Assembly: GCF_015234275.1 (NCBI RefSeq)
Contig: NZ_JADGII010000002.1
Strand: one strand, 5' to 3'
Length of the DNA: 64,000 nucleotides
Source: Prosthecochloris ethylica
Lineage (GTDB): Bacteria; Bacteroidota; Chlorobiia; Chlorobiales; Chlorobiaceae
Numbering within the stretch: position 1 is the stretch's first letter; every line of letters starts with the position of its first letter. Position numbers and translations under genes: made by a program. Positions 18,784 to 27,304 of the stretch are shown here, piece after piece. A model generated the notes under the pieces. It was given only the letters and a program-made list of their open reading frames with translations, made no database searches and had not been told where the DNA came from.

Positions 18784-19659
18784 GTGAAAGGATCACGTGA
18801 CAGTATGCCGGACGAGGTGCTCGGTTTCCAGAAAAACGAGATCACCGAGCACTATATCTACAAACAGCTCGCGTCGAGGATCCAGGGGGTGAAAAACCGA
18901 CGGATCCTCGCGCAGATTGCCGATGACGAGCTGCGTCATTACCATGCCTGGAAAGATATTTCCAGGAAGGATGTTGCGCCGGACCGCTTCAGGATCTGGT
19001 TCTACACCATGCTGAGTTCTCTGCTCGGCGTCACGTTTACGCTGAAGCTGATGGAGAAAGCCGAGCAGTCGGCGGCAGTGCTGTATGAGCGTTTTCCGGG
19101 GCGGTTTCACGGGATCAGTGCCATTGTGCGTGACGAAGAGGAGCATGAACAGGCCCTGCTCTCCATGCTGGACGAGGAGCGGCTGAAGTATACGGGCTCC
19201 ATTGTGCTCGGGCTCAACGATGCACTGGTGGAGCTGATGGGAGTGCTTGCCGGATTGACGTTTGCCTTGCAGAATACGCGGTTTGTAGCGATGACCGGAG
19301 TGATTACCGGATTTGCCGCTGCGCTGTCCATGGCCGCGTCGGAGTACCTGTCGACCAAAACCGAGTCTGATGGCAAGCGCCCCCTGAAAGCGGCGCTGTA
19401 CACCGGCATTGCATACCTGATGACGGTTGTGGTGCTGGTGACACCCTACCTGGTGCTGCCGTCAGTGTATAGCGCGCTCACTCTGGCTTTTGTCGGTGCG
19501 GTGGTGATTATCGGCCTCTTCAACTTCTATGTGGCGGTGGCGCAGGATGTGCCGTTCAGAAGCCGTTTTCTGGAAATGGTCGGGCTGAGCTTCGGGGTCG
19601 CCAGTCTGAGTTTCCTTGCCGGTATCGCGGCCAGGGCTCTTTTCGGTATCGAGGTCTGA
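18784..19659 (+). CDS. Ferritin-like/VIT1 fusion, predicted iron or manganese transporter
   Basis: A 291-residue fusion. Residues about 15-125 form a rubrerythrin-like four-helix ferritin domain with metal-binding ExxH motifs (DDELRHYHAW and DEEEHEQAL). Residues about 140-291 form the CCC1/VIT1 membrane domain, with about five helices and the family's Gly-Leu-Asn-Asp-Ala-rich first helix and AASEYLSTKTE loop. Proteins of this fusion type (such as MbfA) export ferrous iron and are sensed by the cytoplasmic ferritin-like part. The first start is GTG; ATG at 18805 is an alternative and neither has a strong ribosome site. It is 21 bases downstream of htpG and convergent with the next gene. Confidence 0.88.
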   Translation: MKGSRDSMPDEVLGFQKNEITEHYIYKQLASRIQGVKNRRILAQIADDELRHYHAWKDISRKDVAPDRFRIWFYTMLSSLLGVTFTLKLMEKAEQSAAVLYERFPGRFHGISAIVRDEEEHEQALLSMLDEERLKYTGSIVLGLNDALVELMGVLAGLTFALQNTRFVAMTGVITGFAAALSMAASEYLSTKTESDGKRPLKAALYTGIAYLMTVVVLVTPYLVLPSVYSALTLAFVGAVVIIGLFNFYVAVAQDVPFRSRFLEMVGLSFGVASLSFLAGIAARALFGIEV

Positions 19660-19683
19660 AATCTCCAGGGGACGGCTCTCCGG

Positions 19684-21246
19684 CTACCGCTTTTCGAGGT
19701 ATGGTGCAAGGCGGGCCAGTGACCGGCTGAGGGCATCTTCTGCACCGGTGTCGATCGTAACCGCGATCTTCTTTTCTTCGTCGGAAAGGGGGTCGCGGTT
19801 TTTGAGTTGTTCCCGAAGGATGTCGGGGTTGGCTTCCGAAGGATCCCGACCTTCTGACAGACGATGCTCAACCCTCGACTGGAGGATGCCGACAGACGCG
19901 TTGCAGTCCAGAATGAGCGGTTGCGCTCCCACGCGTTCCGCCAGAGCAATGCCTTCGAGGCGGTTGCTCTGTTTGAGGTATGTTGCGTCGAGAATCACAT
20001 GGTAGCCGGCTGCCAGGCAGCTCTCTGCAACCTCGAGGAGGCGGTTGTAGGTTTTCCGTCCGGCCTCCTCTCCGTAGATGCGGTGTTTATCCCGGGGGGC
20101 GGTGTGCGCCAGGGCATCGAGCCCGAAAAGCCGTTTGCGTTCGATATCGGAACGGCAGTGCAGGGCGGGAAGCCTGGATGAAATCTCTCTTGCCAGGGTT
20201 GTTTTGCCGCTTCCCGATACTCCTGTTGTCATGATCAGAAGCGGTTGCTGCCGCGCAGCGAACCGTTCTGCCACTGCAAGAAAGGAGAGGTGCTCCTCCC
20301 TGGTATCTGTCCGTTCGCGTTCCAGGGTTTCCTGGCTGTAGCGGATGGCGGTCACTTTTGCACGGACCATGGCCCGGTAGACTGCATAAAAGCGCAGCAG
20401 CTGTATGCCTTCGTAATCTCCCGTCGCTGCCAGGTAATCGTTGAGAAAACGCCAGGCAAATTCCGGATGGTGACGATGAACGAGGTCCATCACGAAGAAC
20501 GCGACTTCGCTCATCAGGTCGATGAAACTGAGTTCAGGGTTGAATTCGATGCCGTCGAAGATACAGATCCTTCCGTTGAAGATCACCATGTTCCCGGTGT
20601 GCATATCACCGTGGCACTGGCGTATACAGCCGGAGTTCTTTCTGTGTATGAACTGCGCTTCCAGACGGTGGTGTTCCTGCTCTGTCCATGTTCTCAGTTT
20701 TCCGAGCCGGTCGTTTTCATGAGCCGATACGGCCAGTGGGGCTGTTTGCAAAAAGTTGTTGAGAACGGTTTTGAGGATACGTTCGGGGGAGCCGTAGGGT
20801 GTCTCGGTGCCTGCTGGGGGAAGCTGGAGGTGAAAGCTGGCGACGAGTTCACTGATTTCATCGATATGCTGCCGGGTCAGCTTCCCCGAGTCCAGCAGCC
20901 TGTCGAGTTCGAGTTCCCGGTCGAACTGTTTCATCTTGACGACATAGTCGATAATTTTCCCTTTGCCGCCAATGGCGACTCTCCCGGCATCTTCGGTGAC
21001 CGGGAGAACATCGAGGTAGAGCTCCCTGCACAACCGCCGGTTGAGTTCGAGCTCTTTCCGGCAGAATCTCCTGCGGCGCTCGAGGGTGGAGAAATCAAGA
21101 AATCCCAGGTTGACCGGCTTTTTGAGCTTGTAGGCATACTCTCCTGTCAGAAATACCAGCGAGATATGTGTTTCAACGACGGTGATGTCCTTGACGCAAT
21201 GGGGATAGGCGTCAGGTGTCCTGAGAGCGTCTGCTGCTGCGGTCAT
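19684..21246 (-). CDS. APH-like kinase fused to P-loop ATPase
   Basis: A 520-residue two-domain protein. Residues about 15-330 resemble aminoglycoside phosphotransferase-type kinases, with the catalytic loop CHGDMHTGNM and the metal motif FDGIEF near 230-250. Residues about 340-515 are a P-loop kinase with Walker A TTGVSGSGKTTLAREI. This architecture is widespread in bacteria under the label bifunctional aminoglycoside phosphotransferase/ATP-binding protein. Despite the label there is no evidence that it confers drug resistance; the true substrate is unknown. It is convergent with the VIT1 gene and divergent from the universal stress gene. Confidence 0.88.
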   Translation of the reverse strand: MTAAADALRTPDAYPHCVKDITVVETHISLVFLTGEYAYKLKKPVNLGFLDFSTLERRRRFCRKELELNRRLCRELYLDVLPVTEDAGRVAIGGKGKIIDYVVKMKQFDRELELDRLLDSGKLTRQHIDEISELVASFHLQLPPAGTETPYGSPERILKTVLNNFLQTAPLAVSAHENDRLGKLRTWTEQEHHRLEAQFIHRKNSGCIRQCHGDMHTGNMVIFNGRICIFDGIEFNPELSFIDLMSEVAFFVMDLVHRHHPEFAWRFLNDYLAATGDYEGIQLLRFYAVYRAMVRAKVTAIRYSQETLERERTDTREEHLSFLAVAERFAARQQPLLIMTTGVSGSGKTTLAREISSRLPALHCRSDIERKRLFGLDALAHTAPRDKHRIYGEEAGRKTYNRLLEVAESCLAAGYHVILDATYLKQSNRLEGIALAERVGAQPLILDCNASVGILQSRVEHRLSEGRDPSEANPDILREQLKNRDPLSDEEKKIAVTIDTGAEDALSRSLARLAPYLEKR

Positions 21247-21469
21247 AACGATCCGGATAAGAGGTGGTCTGCTGATCTTTTTTTCAAGGTATGAAAAAAT
21301 CGCCGGACGTCCGGTGATGGTATGGGTCCCTGCATTTTTCCGATATCGATCCTGGTCAGGAGGGGCGGTCGGTCGAAGAGTTATGGCATTATCCTAAAAA
21401 TTGTTGTAAATTCGTTGCTTGTTGTAATTTCTCGTTTACCTCACTTTCAATTGCAAATCTGCGCCTTAC

Positions 21470-21934
21470 ATGATACAGTTATCGAAGATCCTCTGTCCTA
21501 CCGATTATTCAAAAACATCGGACAAGGCTGTGCGTTACGCTATCGAGCTTGGCAGGAAAACCGGTGCGCATGTGCGGTTCCTTCATATTCTCCAGCCTGA
21601 AAACATTGCGGAAAAAACCGCATTCAGTTACGGTGTCGCGGCCAAACAGGAGAAAGATGATATTGTTACAGAGGAGTTCCGCAAGCTGTTGATGGAGGAG
21701 AAGAAAAAAGGGCTGTCAGCCGAGGTTCTCATCATTCGTGGCAATCCCTACGATGCGATTATCGACCAGGTCCATGCATGGGGGGCGGATATGCTGATTA
21801 TGGGTTCACACGGTCGTACCGGGCTCAATCGCATCCTCATGGGCAGCGTTGCCGAAGCGGTGTTCCATGCCGTCGATATTCCTGTTCTGCTCGTCAAGCA
21901 GGGCAGCAAGGCCAAGGCTTTTCCGGAAGCGTAA
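21470..21934 (+). CDS. Universal stress protein (UspA family)
   Basis: A 154-residue UspA-fold protein with the nucleotide-binding signature GSHGRTGLNRILMGSVAEAV near residue 112, which suggests an ATP-binding member. Only 24 bases separate it from oadG. It may therefore be the first gene of the oadGAB transcript, although the roles have no obvious link. UspA proteins respond to starvation and energy stress. Confidence 0.92.
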   Translation: MIQLSKILCPTDYSKTSDKAVRYAIELGRKTGAHVRFLHILQPENIAEKTAFSYGVAAKQEKDDIVTEEFRKLLMEEKKKGLSAEVLIIRGNPYDAIIDQVHAWGADMLIMGSHGRTGLNRILMGSVAEAVFHAVDIPVLLVKQGSKAKAFPEA

Positions 21935-21958
21935 TTTCTCAATTCAAGATCGAAAATC

Positions 21959-22228
21959 ATGATTTCTGATGGTCTGATACTGCTTGCAGTAGGGATGGTG
22001 GTTGTTTTCCTGTTTCTGCTGCTGTTGAATCTTCTGATTTCCTCGATGTCTCACTTCCTCAGGGACCATGCGCTGAACGAGGAAAAGATGCTGCTCGAGG
22101 CTGAGGCTGAAAAACGCAGGAAAAAGAATGCCAGGAAACAACGTTCTGGTACGCCTGCCGCAGCTGAGGACGCCGGAAGGCTGACAGCGGTTATCAGCGC
22201 GGCGATTCACGCGCATACCAGCCGCTAA
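21959..22228 (+). CDS. oadG: OadG-type small subunit of sodium-pumping decarboxylase
   Basis: An 89-residue protein with one N-terminal transmembrane helix (about residues 5-28), a highly charged Lys/Arg/Glu segment and an Ala-rich C-terminus, as in gamma subunits of oxaloacetate or methylmalonyl-CoA decarboxylases. The gamma subunit holds alpha and beta together at the membrane. Identification relies on this layout plus position directly before oadA and oadB; the sequence itself is poorly conserved in the family. Confidence 0.8.
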   Translation: MISDGLILLAVGMVVVFLFLLLLNLLISSMSHFLRDHALNEEKMLLEAEAEKRRKKNARKQRSGTPAAAEDAGRLTAVISAAIHAHTSR

Positions 22229-22290
22229 GGATTCTCGCTGTTGATTGTTCACCATTTGTAGTTCCAAGCATAAAGAAACAGGAAAAAGCC

Positions 22291-24117
22291 ATGAAAAAGA
22301 TAAAGTTTATGGATGTATCCTTCCGTGACGGGTTTCAGTCCTGTTACGGGGCGAGGGTAAAAACAGATGACTTTCTGCCTGTCCTCGAGGCGGCTGTCGA
22401 AGCTGGTACGGATAACTTTGAGATCGGCGGTGGCGCCCGTTTTCAGAGCCTCTACTTCTACTGTCAGGAAGACGCATTTGACATGATGGACAGGGCTCGT
22501 GAGGTTGTGGGGCCCGATATCAATCTCCAGACCCTCGCCAGGGGGGCCAATGTGGTCGGGCTTGTCTCCCAGTCGCGTGACATTATCGACCTGCACGCAA
22601 GGATGTTCAAGAAGCACGGTATCACGACGATCAGGAATTTCGATGCGCTGATGGATGTCCGTAACATCGCGTATTCCGGTCAGTGTATCCACAATGCCGG
22701 TCTGAAGCACCAGGTGGTCATCGCCCTGATGGGCCTTCCTCCGGGGTTGAACGAGTCGTACTGCCATACCCCGAAGTTCTATCTGGACAAGCTGAAGGAG
22801 ATCCTCGATTCCGGCCTGCCGTTCGACAGTGTGGCATTCAAGGATGCATCCGGCACCACGACACCTGCAGTGGTGTACGAAGCTGTCAAAGGGGCTCGCA
22901 AGATGCTTCCAGAAGGAACCGTGATCGAGTTTCACACGCATGATACTGCCGGTATGGGCGTCGCCTGTAACTTTGCCGCTATCGAGGCCGGTGCCGATAT
23001 TATTGACCTTTGCATGGCGCCGGTCAGCGGCGGTACAGCCGAGGTGGATATTCTGACCATGTGGCATCGCCTGCGCGGCACAGACTATACGCTCGATATC
23101 GATCATGAAAAAATTCTCGAGGTCGAGTCGATGTTCATCGATCACATGGACAAGTACTACATGCCGCCGGAGGCCAAGGAAGTCAACCCGGTCATTCCGT
23201 TCTCACCGATGCCCGGAGGGGCGCTGACGGCCAATACCCAGATGATGCGCGACAACAACTCGCTCCATCTGTTCCCCGAGGTGATCCGCAACATGCGTGA
23301 AGTCGTTGCCAAGGGTGGTTACGGTTCGTCGGTCACACCGGTTTCACAGTTCTATTTCCAGCAGGCGTTCGCCAACACCGTTCAGGGCCCATGGAAGAAG
23401 ATTACCGAAAGTTACGGTAAGATGGTGCTGGGCTATTTCGGCAAGACTCCAGCAGATCCTGATCCTGAAATCGTCAGACTGGCTTCGGAGCAGCTCGGCC
23501 TCGAACCGACCACAGAGGATGTGCATGATATCAACGACCGCAATCCCGAGCTGGGTATCGACTACAACAGGCAGCTGCTTGAAAAAGAAGGGTTGCCGAC
23601 GACTGAAGAGAACATTTTTATATCCGCTACCTGCGGGCCCAAGGGTATTGCGTTTCTCAAGGGGGATGGGCCTCTCGGTATCCGTTACAAGGCTGATGTC
23701 GAGGCCGAGGCAGCCAAAAAGGTCCAGCCGAAATCCGCTTCCGCCGCTGCCGCGCCTGCACCGAAATCCTCGAGCGGTGCTTACACCGTAACGGTTGACG
23801 GCAGGGCGTACAACGTAACGGTAGCCGAAGGTACCGGAGCTGTGCAGAGTGTGTCACCGGCCGCCGCCCAGCCTGCCGCCCAGCCCGATGCTTCTTCAGG
23901 TGAGGGTACGCCGGTCGAGGCAGCCATGCCCGGTACGGTGATCGCTCTTGAAGTCGAGGTCGGCGATCAGGTGAACGAGGGGGATGACGTGCTGATCATC
24001 GAGGCGATGAAAATGGAGTCACCCGTCAAGTCACCGACATCCGGCAAGGTGCTCTCGATCGAGGTTGCCAGTGGCGATGCCGTGGCCTCAGGTGATGTGC
24101 TGATGTATATCGGGTAG
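22291..24117 (+). CDS. oadA: Oxaloacetate decarboxylase/pyruvate carboxylase B-type alpha subunit with biotin domain
   Basis: A 608-residue carboxyltransferase. Residues about 1-460 are the TIM-barrel and PYC-OADA regions, with VSFRDGFQS, FKDASGTTTP and the metal motif EFHTHDTAGMG. An Ala/Pro-rich linker (about 470-550) leads to a C-terminal biotinyl domain with the biotinylation site EAMKMESP near residue 572. It transfers the carboxyl group between the keto acid and biotin. With oadG and oadB it forms a membrane complex coupling decarboxylation to sodium export. The exact acid (oxaloacetate, methylmalonyl-CoA) is not fixed by sequence, but the single-chain carboxyltransferase-biotin form favours oxaloacetate. 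Confidence 0.92.
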   Translation: MKKIKFMDVSFRDGFQSCYGARVKTDDFLPVLEAAVEAGTDNFEIGGGARFQSLYFYCQEDAFDMMDRAREVVGPDINLQTLARGANVVGLVSQSRDIIDLHARMFKKHGITTIRNFDALMDVRNIAYSGQCIHNAGLKHQVVIALMGLPPGLNESYCHTPKFYLDKLKEILDSGLPFDSVAFKDASGTTTPAVVYEAVKGARKMLPEGTVIEFHTHDTAGMGVACNFAAIEAGADIIDLCMAPVSGGTAEVDILTMWHRLRGTDYTLDIDHEKILEVESMFIDHMDKYYMPPEAKEVNPVIPFSPMPGGALTANTQMMRDNNSLHLFPEVIRNMREVVAKGGYGSSVTPVSQFYFQQAFANTVQGPWKKITESYGKMVLGYFGKTPADPDPEIVRLASEQLGLEPTTEDVHDINDRNPELGIDYNRQLLEKEGLPTTEENIFISATCGPKGIAFLKGDGPLGIRYKADVEAEAAKKVQPKSASAAAAPAPKSSSGAYTVTVDGRAYNVTVAEGTGAVQSVSPAAAQPAAQPDASSGEGTPVEAAMPGTVIALEVEVGDQVNEGDDVLIIEAMKMESPVKSPTSGKVLSIEVASGDAVASGDVLMYIG

Positions 24118-24207
24118 TGATGCGGTGTGCTGCCGCGCCTCTTTCCGGACGGCAGGCAGCAGCTTCCGCTGCGATAGTCATGATTAACCGTTTACCTTGA
24201 ATATCCT

Positions 24208-25758
24208 ATGCGTTCGTTTCTCTTTGCACTGATTGCCCTGCTGTGTTTCAGTACAACGGGGTATGCTGACGGGTTCTTCGAGTCGGAGGGGGAGACCGTT
24301 TCTCTGGTGGCCCCTGAAGATATGGAACTTGTCAAGGTTCCTGTGCGTGACAGCCGGCAGTTACAGGTGGGTGATGAAATCCATGTCGGTGATTTTCTCG
24401 GCCTTTTTGCCGATACAGAGCACAATAAAGTTTCTGTATCAGCCGGTGTGACAGGCCATATCAGTTATCTTCACCCTTCGCTGTACTCGAAGTATACCCA
24501 TGTTCCCGCCGGCACCCGGCTGCTGAGTATCGAAAAGCAGCCGTTGCTGGTCAGTTCGCAGGGATCTGTGTCGGACAGCGGCAGGCTGTCCATACAGAAA
24601 GTTTTCATGAATCTCGTGCACAGTACCGGCGTGTATGCACTGATGACCGATAACAGCCTTACCTGGACCGAGGGGATCGGACGGCTGCTGATGATTACCG
24701 TCGGAGCGCTGTTGATCTATCTTGGTATCGCAAAAGGGTTCGAGCCTCTGCTCCTGATTCCGATCGGCATGGGGGCCGTGCTGTCGAATATCCCGCTCGC
24801 CTACATCAATGATGAAGGTGGTATCCTGCGCTATGTATATGACGTCGGTATTGAAACCGGGGTGTTTCCCCTGATTATTTTCATGGGGGTCGGGGCAATG
24901 ACCGATTTCGGTCCCATGATCGCCAATCCGAAAACAGCTTTTCTCGGGGCTGCAGCGCAGTTCGGCATTTTTTCGACGCTGATCGGAGCCTTGCTTCTGA
25001 CACAGTATGTTCCTGGAATCGAATTTTCCATGCAGGATGCGGCAGCAATCGGAATTATCGGCGGGGCTGACGGACCGACGTCGATTTTTCTCGCTTCGCG
25101 CCTGAGTCCTCATTTGCTGGGAAGCATCGCGGTCGCAGCGTACTCATACATGGCGCTGGTGCCGATCATCCAGCCTCCGATCATGAAGCTTTTTACCACG
25201 GAGGCTGAACGCAAGATCCAGATGAAACAGCTGCGCTACGTGTCGAAACGCGAAAAGATTCTCTTTCCGATTATCGTGATCATTCTCTGTGCACTCCTGC
25301 TGCCGTCGGCGGCCCCGCTGATCGGTTTCCTCATGTTCGGGAATCTGATGAAGGAGTGCGGTGTGGTTGACCGACTGAGCGATACGACACAGAACGCCCT
25401 GATCAACATCGTGACGATTTTTCTCGGGCTCGGTGTCGGCAGTAAGCTGTCGGCAGAGAAGTTTCTCAATCTCGAGACACTTGGCATTATCGTTCTGGGG
25501 TTGATCGCGTTTTCATTCGGTACGGCTGCTGGTGTGATCATGGCCAAGGGCATGAACCTCTTCCTCAAGCAGAAAATCAACCCGCTGATCGGTTCTGCCG
25601 GGGTCTCTGCCGTGCCGATGGCCGCCAGGGTATCCAACAAAGTCGGTCTCGATTCCGATCCTCATAACTTCCTGCTTATGCATGCCATGGGGCCGAACGT
25701 GGCCGGGGTGATCGGTTCTGCGGTTGCCGCCGGTATTCTGCTTGCAGTCTTTATGTAG
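24208..25758 (+). CDS. oadB: Sodium-pumping decarboxylase beta subunit with exported N-terminal domain
   Basis: A 516-residue protein. The OadB core begins near residue 130 (LVHSTGVYAL...) and shows GFEPLLLIPIGMGAVLSNIP, GGADGPTSIF with the conserved Asp, and the C-terminal VSAVPMAARVSNKVG and FLLMHAMGPNVAGVIGSA segments. It conducts sodium during carboxybiotin decarboxylation. Classic OadB is about 430 residues. Here a signal-like hydrophobic N-terminus (1-20) and about 90 residues resembling a barrel-sandwich (lipoyl/biotinyl-like) fold without a biotinyl lysine motif are added. A strong bidirectional terminator follows. Confidence 0.93.
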   Translation: MRSFLFALIALLCFSTTGYADGFFESEGETVSLVAPEDMELVKVPVRDSRQLQVGDEIHVGDFLGLFADTEHNKVSVSAGVTGHISYLHPSLYSKYTHVPAGTRLLSIEKQPLLVSSQGSVSDSGRLSIQKVFMNLVHSTGVYALMTDNSLTWTEGIGRLLMITVGALLIYLGIAKGFEPLLLIPIGMGAVLSNIPLAYINDEGGILRYVYDVGIETGVFPLIIFMGVGAMTDFGPMIANPKTAFLGAAAQFGIFSTLIGALLLTQYVPGIEFSMQDAAAIGIIGGADGPTSIFLASRLSPHLLGSIAVAAYSYMALVPIIQPPIMKLFTTEAERKIQMKQLRYVSKREKILFPIIVIILCALLLPSAAPLIGFLMFGNLMKECGVVDRLSDTTQNALINIVTIFLGLGVGSKLSAEKFLNLETLGIIVLGLIAFSFGTAAGVIMAKGMNLFLKQKINPLIGSAGVSAVPMAARVSNKVGLDSDPHNFLLMHAMGPNVAGVIGSAVAAGILLAVFM

Positions 25759-25780
25759 ATATACACCAGGCAAGTGAAGA

Positions 25781-25820
25781 AAAAAAAGGCTGTTGCGCTT
25801 TTGGCGCAACAGCCTTTTTT
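25781..25820. terminator. Bidirectional terminator between oadB and LRR gene
   Basis: A near-perfect hairpin: GCTGTTGCGC (25789-25798) pairs with GCGCAACAGC (25804-25813), extended by A-run/T-run pairing on both sides. It has a T tract on each strand and serves both convergent genes. Confidence 0.95.
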
Positions 25821-25847
25821 CTGTGTCCAGGTGAATACGGGTGAACG

Positions 25848-27047
25848 TTACTTGCGCAGAAGGACTTCACAGTCGGGATGGCTTTCCATGAACTGCTCCA
25901 GTTCTTCTTCCGGAACCTGGTTGATGCAGAGCTCGATTTTCTCGAGGAACCGGAGTCCCATGAGCGGTTCAAGAGAGCTTACCGGGGTTCCCGCACAAGC
26001 GACCTCTTCAAGTTCGGGGAGCGATGCCAGCGGCTCGAGTGAAGATATCGGGGTGTCGTTGAAACTCAGTTCTCTGAGGTTGATATGGTTCGCCAGCGGA
26101 TCGAGATTGTCGATGCGGGTGTTGCTGAAGCGGAGGTATTCGAGATTTTCGAGGTCTTTGAGTGGCGAAAGGTCGGTGACTCTGGTCTGGTTGAAGCCGA
26201 GTTCGATAAGATTTTCGAGTTTCGCCAGTGGTGCGAGCGAGGCGACATCGGTCTTGTAGAAACTGATTTTTTCGAGATTGAAGAGATTGCTGACCGGCAG
26301 AAGGTCCGAGACCGGGGTTTCGGAGCAGTAGAGTTCTTCGAGGTTGACGAGTTCCGACACCGGGTCGAGCCTGCTCACCTCGGTACTTGAAATCCAGAGC
26401 AGTTTCAGGCTGGTAATCTCTCTGAGCGGCTCAAGGGAGGTGAAGTCGCAATCAAAAGCGTACAGCCGCTGCAGCTTGCGCAAGCCGCTGATCGGAGCGA
26501 GGCTTTCAATCGGAGACTCGTCACATCGGAGCTGCAGGAGATCTTCGAGGGCTCTGACCGGAGCAAGGCTGTGAATCCTGCGGTTATCGCATCTCAGTGA
26601 GGAGATTTCGAAGAAGAGTGCGAGTTCCTGCGGGGAAGGATCGCGGGTGGTTTTCAGGGTGTTTCTGACAACCTCCTTCCAGTCGGTGTTCAGTGCGTTC
26701 CACCACGTTTTCAGGACTTCGCTATCCTGCAGCAGGGTGCTACGGGGGATGGAAAAAACATCGGCATCGACCAGTTTCGAGCCCCGCATGTTCCGTGTCG
26801 GGCAGGCTTCCGCTTCTTCATCCGGCTCGGCGGGCTGCATTTCACAGCAGTCCAGGCTGGCGCTTATGCAGCGAGCATACCATTCAGCCTGTTTTTTTTC
26901 GATGGTTTTCAGGTGTCTTTCGCGTGTCTGCTGGTCGAGCGAGTTGATGTCCTCAAGAATGTCATTGCCGCAGCGGGGGCAGATCGCACTTTCTTCGTTG
27001 AGAGGAAAGCTGCACACAGGGCATTTGTTATATGTATGTTGTTCCAA
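25848..27047 (-). CDS. Zinc-ribbon leucine-rich-repeat protein
   Basis: A 399-residue protein. The N-terminus is a zinc ribbon (CPVC...CPRC, residues 9-26). A helical, acidic linker with several Cys follows (about 30-150). About ten 21-22-residue leucine-rich repeats of internalin type run from about 155 to 375 (units such as LAPLAKLENLIELGFNQTRV, each with SL-PL-LENL-L pattern). There is no signal peptide, so it should be cytoplasmic, unlike secreted internalins. The LRR face is a protein-binding surface; the partner is unknown. Convergent with oadB. Confidence 0.8.
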   Translation of the reverse strand: MEQHTYNKCPVCSFPLNEESAICPRCGNDILEDINSLDQQTRERHLKTIEKKQAEWYARCISASLDCCEMQPAEPDEEAEACPTRNMRGSKLVDADVFSIPRSTLLQDSEVLKTWWNALNTDWKEVVRNTLKTTRDPSPQELALFFEISSLRCDNRRIHSLAPVRALEDLLQLRCDESPIESLAPISGLRKLQRLYAFDCDFTSLEPLREITSLKLLWISSTEVSRLDPVSELVNLEELYCSETPVSDLLPVSNLFNLEKISFYKTDVASLAPLAKLENLIELGFNQTRVTDLSPLKDLENLEYLRFSNTRIDNLDPLANHINLRELSFNDTPISSLEPLASLPELEEVACAGTPVSSLEPLMGLRFLEKIELCINQVPEEELEQFMESHPDCEVLLRK

Positions 27048-27207
27048 TGGTTATGAGGTCTTGAATCGTGAAAAAACCGTTCCTGTCTTCACAGGTTGAA
27101 CTCAAATTATAAGAAAAATTGTATCAACACACGAATGAGCCTGTGCTCATGGTGAGCTCCGGCCGTGGCTTTGTATGCGTTTCTTCGAGGGGACGGCTTT
27201 TGTGTTG

Positions 27208-27235
27208 TTGACGGCTTGGCTGAAAATGTTATACT
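27208..27235 (+). promoter_or_regulatory. Sigma-70-type promoter for dnaE
   Basis: TTGACG (27208-27213) and TATACT (27230-27235) are 16 bases apart, about 70 bases before the dnaE ATG. Close match to a housekeeping promoter. Confidence 0.7.
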
Positions 27236-27304
27236 TAGCTTCGGAATTACGCTTTTCAGCAGTGTTGCGGGCGTGAGTCGATAACCTGATTTCCCTGTGC
27301 CGTC

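Noticed and set aside
20245..21294. 349-residue ORF antisense to the APH/P-loop fusion
   Set aside because: The minus-strand frame has clear Walker A and APH motifs; the plus frame has none.
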